NCBI RefSeq assembly: GCF_003797185.1
Contig: NZ_RKMH01000018.1
Location: 1 to 64,000, forward strand
DNA length: 64,000 nucleotides
Source: Gordonia oryzae
Lineage (GTDB): Bacteria; Actinomycetota; Actinomycetes; Mycobacteriales; Mycobacteriaceae
Direction: 5' to 3'
The notes below the pieces were generated by a model. It did not search any database and was not told where the DNA came from. It worked only from the letters and a program-made list of their open reading frames with translations. Of this stretch, positions 58,066-64,000 are shown piece by piece. Within the stretch, counting starts at the first letter, position 1, and every line of letters starts with the position of its first letter. The position numbers and the translations under genes were made by a program.

Positions 58066-58971
58066 TCAATACAACTCCGGGCGTCGATCGGCGAGATACC
58101 GCCAGGTCTCGCGTGACCGTCGAAGAGTGTCGTGGTCGGCGGTGGCGATGGCGACCCGCTCGTCGCGGCCCGCAGAGACATCGATGATCCCGCCGGGACC
58201 GACCATCTCGCTGAGACCGCCGAACGACAGATCTCGTTCGCTGCCAACATAATTTGCGTAGGCCAGGTACACCTGGTTCTCCAACGCCCGCGCCGGCAGG
58301 AGGATCTGCTGCACCTTGTCGTAGTCAGGCATGTTCGCCGTCGGCACACACACCACGTCAGCTCCGCGGATCGCCAAGTCGCGCACCATCTCCGGAAACT
58401 CGACCTCGTAACAGATGAGCATACCCAACCGCCAAGAACCGAAGTCGACCACCGGCGCGCGCGTCGTTCCGGCGGTGACCATCGCGATGTCGAGATCGCC
58501 GAACAGGTGCGTCTTGTGATGGGTCGCGATCGTCACGCCGTCGGAGTCGATCAGCCGAATGGCATTGTATACAACCTCTTTCGCACCGGCGCTCGTCTGA
58601 TGAGCGTCGGTCACACGCTCGGCGCACCCGTAGAGCACCGCGAGACCATATCGCGAACTCAGTTGCGCCACCGAGGCGGCGATCGGGCCGTCGGCCTCGT
58701 CGGATCGTGCGCGCGCGGCCGCGGCGCCGATGTTGTAGCCGCACATGAACATCTCGGGGGTGATCAGCAGGTCGGCCCGCCCGGCCACATCGGCCATAAT
58801 GGCCTCAAGCCGCTGAAGGTTCTCGGTGATGACACCAGCGTGATCATCACGGTCGGAATCGGGAAGCGGTGAACACTGCCAGAGGGCCAGGCGCAGCGTG
58901 TTGGGCCATCCGGCGTTGGGCGACTCGGCGTGCGGCGATGCGGAATCCAGCGACTTGTCGGTCATGGTCAT
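58066..58971 (-). CDS. davA: 5-aminopentanamidase-like carbon-nitrogen hydrolase
   Basis: The 301-residue nitrilase-superfamily enzyme has the Glu-Lys-Cys triad: ADLLITPEMFMCGYNIGAAA (Glu), ATHHKTHLFGDLDIA (Lys) and GMLICYEVEFPEMVRDLAIR (Cys). VCVPTANMPDYDKVQQILLP and the end ETWRYLADRRPELY are close to Pseudomonas DavA as I recall it. It converts 5-aminovaleramide to 5-aminovalerate. ATG 58971 overlaps the stop of the lysine monooxygenase gene, as expected for a two-step pathway. Confidence 0.88.
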   Translation of the reverse strand: MTMTDKSLDSASPHAESPNAGWPNTLRLALWQCSPLPDSDRDDHAGVITENLQRLEAIMADVAGRADLLITPEMFMCGYNIGAAAARARSDEADGPIAASVAQLSSRYGLAVLYGCAERVTDAHQTSAGAKEVVYNAIRLIDSDGVTIATHHKTHLFGDLDIAMVTAGTTRAPVVDFGSWRLGMLICYEVEFPEMVRDLAIRGADVVCVPTANMPDYDKVQQILLPARALENQVYLAYANYVGSERDLSFGGLSEMVGPGGIIDVSAGRDERVAIATADHDTLRRSRETWRYLADRRPELY

Positions 58972-60695
58972 TCCCCGATGTCGATCGGTCCGAGTTCGGC
59001 GTAGCGGTCCCCCGGCCCCGGATTGTCCGGAAGGCACCGTCCGCCGAAGTGCGTCATCACGCCCCAGACCGCGTTGAGTCCGGTCTGCACCGCCCCCTCC
59101 ACCCACGCCGGGGTGAAGGAGACGTCGTCGCCGGCGATGAAGATCCCGCGCTCGGATTCGGGAAGAAGGTGTTGATCGTGGAAGTGGCCGTACATGCGCG
59201 TGTTGTATCGGTAGTGCCCGGGCAACGCACCCTTGAATGCGCCGAGGAAGTTCGGGTCGTCCTCCCACGAGACGGTGATCGGACGGCCGACGATGTGTTC
59301 GGCGATGTCGAGATCCGGATAGATCTTGCGCAACGCCGACAGTGCCAGCGACACACGACGTTCCACGGGGTGTGGCAGCATTTTCAGCGCGTCACTCATC
59401 CACGAGTAGGACAGGCAGATCACCCCGGGACGGTCGGGGCCGTTGTCGAACAGATAGGTACCACGGGTCAACCGATCGGTCAGCGTCATGCTGAGCACGT
59501 CGCGTCCCGTACGCGGATCCCGGTCGGTCCAGAACGGCCGGTCGACCATCACGAACGTTTTCGACGATTGCATGTACCGGGTGCGGTCGAGGGCCATCCA
59601 CAGGTCTTGACTGAACAGTGCTTCGTCGCATTCGATCTCGGTGGAGAGCAACCACGCCTGGCAGGTCGCGATCACCGCACCGAACACCCGCGAGTCACCC
59701 CACCGGTCGGTGACCTCGATGCGATGTGGTCCGAGCCGACGCAAGGATCGCACCCCGGCCCGTGGCGCACCCTGATGCAGCGACGACAGGCTCGTCCCCA
59801 CCGGCCAGTGCGTGATCCGCTGCGGCGCATCGGCCCACAATGCCCGCGGCACCTGCTCGGCGCCGCCGACGATCAAGTGCTGATCGGAGTCACAGTTGGT
59901 CAGCACCACCCGCAGGATCTCCAGCATCGAGTTGGCGAAGTCAGAATCCCAACCGCCGGTACCGAATCCGACCTGACCGAACAACTCCCGGTGACGGAAC
60001 GACAACGAACCGAACTCGGTGGAGGTCGCCAGGAAGTCGTAGAAGCTGCGGTCGTCCCAGTCGGCGACGAGCGCATTCCATCGGCGCTTGAGCTCGACGG
60101 TGTCGCGCTCACGAATGGCCTGCTGCAGACCGGCGTAGCCGGCGATACGTTCGAGCGCCGCGTCCCATGCGTCGGATATCTCGCGGTAGACCGGCGGCAG
60201 GTCGTCGAGGGCACGGGCATAGAACGTCTCGCCGCCGATGTCGATCACCGTGCTCCCGGCGGCCTTGGTGAGCGGGTTCGGGAACGGCGCCGTCCGCAGG
60301 CCGAATCGGTTCACATACCCGAAGAAGGCGCTTGAGGAGATCGGAAAGCGCATGCCGCCGAGCTCGGCGACCTCCGGCTCACCGGGCACGAACGGCTCCG
60401 ACCGCAACCGCCCGCCGATGCGATCGGGCTCGTAGACCACCGGCCGCAGCCCCATCCGCATCAGCTCGTAGGCCGCGACCATCCCTGCCATACCGGCACC
60501 GATGACGGCGACCTCAGCACCATGTGCATCGGGCGGCACCTCGCCCAGTCCGGCGGGATGGGCGATCCAGTCGTCGTAGGCGAAGGGGAAGTCGGGGCCG
60601 AATATGGTGATCGGGGCAGCGGACGGATCGCCGTGTACCGACGTCGGGTCATCTGGATTTCCCACGCCTGTAGAGGTTAGGCGGTGCGCGACCAT
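58968..60695 (-). CDS. davB: L-lysine 2-monooxygenase
   Basis: The 575-residue FAD protein has ITIFGPDFPFAYDDWIAHPA, the FAD loop VAVIGAGMAGMVAAYELMRM, GGRLRSEPF, GQVGFGTGGWDSDFANSMLE, RTRYMQSSKTFVMVDRPFWT and SMTLTDRLTRGTYLFDNGPD. These match the Pseudomonas lysine 2-monooxygenase (DavB) over long stretches from memory and more closely than tryptophan 2-monooxygenase. It oxidatively decarboxylates lysine to 5-aminovaleramide. The start is ATG 60695; GTG 60692 is possible. Confidence 0.88.
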   Translation of the reverse strand: MVAHRLTSTGVGNPDDPTSVHGDPSAAPITIFGPDFPFAYDDWIAHPAGLGEVPPDAHGAEVAVIGAGMAGMVAAYELMRMGLRPVVYEPDRIGGRLRSEPFVPGEPEVAELGGMRFPISSSAFFGYVNRFGLRTAPFPNPLTKAAGSTVIDIGGETFYARALDDLPPVYREISDAWDAALERIAGYAGLQQAIRERDTVELKRRWNALVADWDDRSFYDFLATSTEFGSLSFRHRELFGQVGFGTGGWDSDFANSMLEILRVVLTNCDSDQHLIVGGAEQVPRALWADAPQRITHWPVGTSLSSLHQGAPRAGVRSLRRLGPHRIEVTDRWGDSRVFGAVIATCQAWLLSTEIECDEALFSQDLWMALDRTRYMQSSKTFVMVDRPFWTDRDPRTGRDVLSMTLTDRLTRGTYLFDNGPDRPGVICLSYSWMSDALKMLPHPVERRVSLALSALRKIYPDLDIAEHIVGRPITVSWEDDPNFLGAFKGALPGHYRYNTRMYGHFHDQHLLPESERGIFIAGDDVSFTPAWVEGAVQTGLNAVWGVMTHFGGRCLPDNPGPGDRYAELGPIDIGE

Positions 60696-60833
60696 CGGTA
60701 TTCAGGTGACGCAGGACACACCGAGCCTCGGGAACCATCGGCGGGGACGCGCCGACCTCTCCTGCAATGACCTGGGGAGTACTCCGACCCCGAACTCCAG
60801 TCCACCAGCCCAGCACGAAAGCAGGACGAACAC

Positions 60834-62336
60834 GTGGTGACGACCGAGCCCAACGATGTCTCCGATCCCCTCGAACCCCGGACCCCTGGTACCTCGGACC
60901 GGCTCGACACACGTGGTGCCACAGGCCGTTCCGCAGCCGACCGGTGGCGCCCCCTGCTACTGCGCTGGCACTTCTACGCCGGCATCCTGATCGGTCCGTT
61001 CCTGCTCGTCGCGGCTGTCACCGGCACCCTGTATGCGCTGATCCCCCAAATCGATCGCGCCGTCTACGCACACGAACTGACCGTCGACCGCGTCGGCGAC
61101 ACCATGCTCCCGCTGTCGGCACAGGTGGATGCCGCACGGCGTGCGCATCCCGAGGGCACCATCGTCTCGGTGACACCGGCCCCGCGCGCCGGGGAGACCA
61201 CCCGGGTGGTGCTCGCCGCCGACAACCTGCCCGCCGACCGCACCCGCACCGTGTTCGTCGACCCGTACACCGGGGAGGTCCGCGGGGCGCTGCCGACCTT
61301 CGGCGAGTGGCTGCCGGTCCGGGCATGGTTCGACGATCTGCACCGCAATCTGCATCTCGGCGATCTCGGTCGCAACTACAGCGAGATCGGCGCGAGCTGG
61401 TTGTGGGTGGTGGCCCTCGGCGGGCTGATCCTGTGGATCGGCCATCGGCGTCGCACCCACAAACTCGCCCGGCTGGCCGTCCCGGACCGCGCCGCACCCC
61501 GGCGCGCCCGCACCCTGAGTTGGCATGGTGCGGTAGGGGTGTGGATCATCATCGGTCTGATCGGATTGTCGGCGTCTGGACTGAGCTGGTCGCGCTTTGC
61601 CGGGGAGAACATCGGTGACCTGCGCAGCGAATTGTCGTGGACGACGCCTGCGGTGTCGACGACAATCCCCGGCGCCGCCGGCTCTGCAGACGCGGCCGCA
61701 CACCACGATTCCGGTGCCGCCCAGACCGGTCTGGCACCGCTCGGCGCCGACGACTTCAGCAAGGTCTACGACACCGCCCGCGCCGCCGGGTTGGTTGGCC
61801 CCATGAACATTTCGGTGCCCGCCGAGCCGGGAGCGGCCTGGTCGGTCAAGGAGAACGCCCGCGGCTTCCCGAGCCACTACGACGCGATCGCCGTTGACCC
61901 GCATACCTTCGCCGTCACCGATCGTGTCGACTTCGCCAGGTGGCCGTTCATGGCGAAGATGACCACCTGGGCGATCAGTGCGCACATGGGCCTGTTCGGC
62001 ATCGTCAACCAGATCGCGTTGGTGGCGTTGGGGATCGGACTCATCAGCGTCATCGCCCGCGGCTACCTCATGTGGTGGCGACGTCGACCCACCACGCAAC
62101 GAACCTCCACGAGCAATCGACATCTCCCCCAGGCACCGCGCCGTGGTGCGCTGAACGGTCTATACCCGGCGGAGGCACTCGCCGTCGTCGCCATTGCGGC
62201 GGGACTCGGCTGGTTCATGCCGTGGTTCGGAATCCCGTTGGCGCTGTTCGTGATCGTCGACACCGCGCGCGGGGTGTTCACCACACGCCGAGGCGCCCGC
62301 GCCGAGGCCGACACCGCGGTCGGGGCAGCCCGATGA
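60834..62336 (+). CDS. PepSY-associated transmembrane protein
   Basis: The 500-residue protein has four to five membrane helices (RWHFYAGILIGPFLLVAAVT, IGASWLWVVALGGLILWIGH, AVGVWIIIGLIGLSASGLSW, NQIALVALGIGLISVIARGY, AEALAVVAIAAGLGWFMPWF) and an extracytoplasmic PepSY domain (VSVTPAPRAGETTRVVLAAD, TVFVDPYTGEVRGALPTFGE). HFYAG and HRNLHLGD carry His residues typical of the family, often linked to iron/copper reductases or uptake. The start is GTG 60834. The stop overlaps DUF5134. Confidence 0.85.
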   Translation: MVTTEPNDVSDPLEPRTPGTSDRLDTRGATGRSAADRWRPLLLRWHFYAGILIGPFLLVAAVTGTLYALIPQIDRAVYAHELTVDRVGDTMLPLSAQVDAARRAHPEGTIVSVTPAPRAGETTRVVLAADNLPADRTRTVFVDPYTGEVRGALPTFGEWLPVRAWFDDLHRNLHLGDLGRNYSEIGASWLWVVALGGLILWIGHRRRTHKLARLAVPDRAAPRRARTLSWHGAVGVWIIIGLIGLSASGLSWSRFAGENIGDLRSELSWTTPAVSTTIPGAAGSADAAAHHDSGAAQTGLAPLGADDFSKVYDTARAAGLVGPMNISVPAEPGAAWSVKENARGFPSHYDAIAVDPHTFAVTDRVDFARWPFMAKMTTWAISAHMGLFGIVNQIALVALGIGLISVIARGYLMWWRRRPTTQRTSTSNRHLPQAPRRGALNGLYPAEALAVVAIAAGLGWFMPWFGIPLALFVIVDTARGVFTTRRGARAEADTAVGAAR

Positions 62337-63049
62337 TCGACGACATCGTGCTGCGGTGGGCGGTCTCCCTACTGTTCGCGCTGGCCGCGGCGCAGTGCGC
62401 CTACCTGATACTCACCCGTCGGATGCCGTGGCAGGCCTACGTCGGGCACGTGCTGCACCTTGTCATGTCGGTGGCCATGCTGGCGATGGCGTGGCCGTTC
62501 TCGGCGGACTGGCCGACCACGGGACCCATGTGGTTCTTCGTCGTGGCGGCAGCGTGGTTCCTGGTGAGCCTGGCGCTGCAACCGAGCCTGCGGCCCACCG
62601 ACGACTGTGGTTGTGTGCCACCGACAAACACACCATTGGGGCGACTCACCGCGGTGTATCACGCCACGATGATGGGTGCGATGGCCTGGATGTACGCGGT
62701 GATGAACGGCGCCGTTCTGCACGACGGACAGACGACGCACGCGATGGCCTTGGGGACGGGTTCATCGGCGTCGGTGACCGTTCTCGCGCACAATCACGAC
62801 GAGATGCCCGGGATGAACATGCCCGGCATGGACATGGGCCATCACGCCGCGCAACCCGGCTACGTGACACCCGTCAACTGGATCCTCAGCATCGGTTTCG
62901 CCCTCGCCGCGGCGGTCTGGTTGTACCTGTACTTCGCTCGTCGTCGGGCGGCGGTTGCCTCGAAAGATCTGATGACCTTCGCCGGGGACCTCTGTCAGGT
63001 GTTCATGGCGCTCGGCATGGCACTCATGTTCGGGGTCATGGCCACGTAG
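62333..63049 (+). CDS. DUF5134 membrane protein with Met/His-rich loop
   Basis: The 238-residue protein has about seven membrane helices (RWAVSLLFALAAAQCAYLIL, VGHVLHLVMSVAMLAMAWPF, MWFFVVAAAWFLVSLALQPS and others). Between helices lies HNHDEMPGMNMPGMDMGHHA (about residues 151-170), a Met/His-rich segment like those that bind Cu(I). ATG 62333 overlaps the PepSY stop, so the pair probably acts together in copper handling. The function of DUF5134 is unproven. Confidence 0.83.
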   Translation: MIDDIVLRWAVSLLFALAAAQCAYLILTRRMPWQAYVGHVLHLVMSVAMLAMAWPFSADWPTTGPMWFFVVAAAWFLVSLALQPSLRPTDDCGCVPPTNTPLGRLTAVYHATMMGAMAWMYAVMNGAVLHDGQTTHAMALGTGSSASVTVLAHNHDEMPGMNMPGMDMGHHAAQPGYVTPVNWILSIGFALAAAVWLYLYFARRRAAVASKDLMTFAGDLCQVFMALGMALMFGVMAT

Positions 63050-63103
63050 ATGGTCGCAGGACTGGTTGAGGCCGCACCACGTCGATCTCATCATCCCAGT
63101 TGA

Positions 63104-63133
63104 TTGACACAAGTGTGTCGATCGTTCTACCTT
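63104..63133 (+). promoter_or_regulatory. Promoter and overlapping dyad
   Basis: TTGACA (63104-63109) is 18 bases from TACCTT (63128-63133), a plausible -35/-10 pair. GACACA-AG-TGTGTC (63106-63119) is a perfect 6-bp inverted repeat overlapping the -35 box, so a repressor bound there would block transcription of the next gene. Confidence 0.5.
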
Positions 63134-63164
63134 TGTGTCAGCACACTGGCACAAGGAGTTGTAC

Positions 63165-64000
63165 ATGTTCCTCGCCCCGTTCATCCTCATCGCGGCGATC
63201 ATCTACACCGTGGCACGCACCCTGACCACGAATGACTCGGCCCCGCAGTCGACCAGCTACCTCAGATATCGCGCCACGATGCGCAAGCGCCTCAAAGCCG
63301 CGATCATCCCGCCGATCGCGGCTGCCGTCATCCTGACCACATACGGGATCGTTGCCCAGGCACTCGACCCGACGAACCCGAACGTGGTCCCCGAGCCCCT
63401 ACGAATCACCCTCGGCCTCCTCTGGTGGCCCGGTATCTGCCTGTTCCCGCTGCTGGCCATGCTGCTCACAGAAAAGACCACCCGCCCATCCGGACCTCCG
63501 GTGGCAACCCTGGCACCTCGAGGCACACGGGAGCTGATCCCGCGGTGGCTCCTGCGCTTCGTCTCGTCCATCTGTCTGATCGCCGCGCTCACACCGCTGA
63601 TCCTGGTCTCGCCGCTCGGTGCCACCCGCATCATGCGGAGCGCGAACAACCCGCCTACCGTCAACTACTCAGTCGACGGAACGGACATCTGGATGGCATA
63701 CGTCGTCTTCCTGGTCGCCGCCATACTGACCGTGTCGGTGATCCGCGTCACCATACGACGACGCGACATCGATCCCATCACCGGCAGCGATGGGTGGAGC
63801 CGCAGCGGCACCGCCGTCCGTGCGCTGTGCGTGCTCTACATCCCAGCGGCGTTGGTCATTGTCAATGGACTCACCGTTCCACGGAACGCAGCACTGGCAT
63901 ACCTCGATCACATCCGCGCGGGCGGCGAGTCGATCGATGGATGGCCGAGGTGGTTGGCATCAACTGCTCCCGCCTACATCGCCGACGGCACGAGTGCCAT
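63165..64000 (+). CDS. Integral membrane protein, 3' end outside the window
   Basis: The frame is open from ATG 63165 (AAGGAG 8 bases upstream) to the window end, about 278 residues. It has at least five membrane helices (FLAPFILIAAIIYTVARTLT, AAIIPPIAAAVILTTYGIVA, LGLLWWPGICLFPLLAMLLT, FVSSICLIAALTPLILVSPL, WMAYVVFLVAAILTVSVIRV). The pattern resembles the large membrane partners of YtrA/GntR-type regulators, but no family can be fixed. A dyad overlaps its promoter. Confidence 0.75.
   Translation, partial: MFLAPFILIAAIIYTVARTLTTNDSAPQSTSYLRYRATMRKRLKAAIIPPIAAAVILTTYGIVAQALDPTNPNVVPEPLRITLGLLWWPGICLFPLLAMLLTEKTTRPSGPPVATLAPRGTRELIPRWLLRFVSSICLIAALTPLILVSPLGATRIMRSANNPPTVNYSVDGTDIWMAYVVFLVAAILTVSVIRVTIRRRDIDPITGSDGWSRSGTAVRALCVLYIPAALVIVNGLTVPRNAALAYLDHIRAGGESIDGWPRWLASTAPAYIADGTSA

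Overview
The window is high-GC DNA with GTG starts, tightly packed genes and many ATGA/GTGA stop-start overlaps. Gene content and gene order point to a mycolic-acid actinomycete, most likely Gordonia or a close relative (Rhodococcus, Mycobacterium). The strongest clues are a CYP51 cluster whose order (NTF2-like, ferredoxin, CYP51, SDR, CYP123-like P450, TetR, then divergent aldehyde dehydrogenase, SDR, dehydrogenase, CMD protein) matches M. tuberculosis Rv0762c-Rv0771 as I remember it, an mmsB-fadE9-mmsA block, a 7Fe-ferredoxin-fused FprB, DUF3558 lipoproteins and a DinB2-type polymerase. The species assignment is an inference; no rRNA or tRNA gene was seen.

Layout. 0-2.5 kb: a truncated IS3 end, then two decayed genes (a DUF2236/MpaB-type oxygenase and an SDR that has lost its catalytic Tyr). 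2.5-12.1 kb: the CYP51/CYP123 cluster and the divergent aldehyde dehydrogenase operon, with a TetR gene and an operator-like dyad between them. 12.5-18 kb: single metabolic genes (hydrolase, amidohydrolase, DUF2277, quinone oxidoreductase, methyltransferase). 17.9-21.9 kb: a flavin monooxygenase / hydrolase / SDR operon divergent from a TetR gene. 21.9-27 kb: an F420-type LLM enzyme, whose promoter carries a near copy of the 8.6-kb dyad, and a 1338-residue nSTAND1-WD40 protein. 27.2-30.3 kb: a glycosyltransferase / methyltransferase / terpenoid-toroid protein operon. 30.3-33 kb: fprB and a divergent acyl-ACP thioesterase around a KstR-type operator. 33-37.4 kb: exported proteins, including an S4 RNA-binding domain fused in frame to a DUF3558 lipoprotein. 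37.7-45.4 kb: a guanidine/urea carboxylase-type operon (permease, two DUF1989 proteins, carboxyltransferase, allophanate hydrolase) with a divergent TetR gene; the biotin carboxylase and biotin carrier are absent. 45.5-50.7 kb: a MarR gene, an AbiEi/DUF559 gene flanked by two near-identical 49-bp palindromes, and the valine-catabolic mmsB-fadE9-mmsA operon. 51-58 kb: a transporter, small genes, ArsR, a secreted lipase, a repeat/LRV protein and dinB2. 58-60.7 kb: davB-davA (lysine to 5-aminovalerate). 60.8-64 kb: PepSY and DUF5134 membrane proteins with a Met/His-rich segment, then a membrane protein cut by the window edge.

How the genes fit together. Several blocks are catabolic operons with their own divergent regulator: sterol/hydrophobic substrate oxidation (CYP51 block), a ketone/ester route (FMO block), guanidine or urea nitrogen use, valine degradation and lysine degradation. 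The best leads are the palindrome-flanked DUF559 gene, the S4-lipoprotein fusion, the DinB2-like polymerase with Gln where a steric gate is expected, the stand-alone carboxyltransferase, and the operator dyad shared between 8.6 kb and 22.8 kb.
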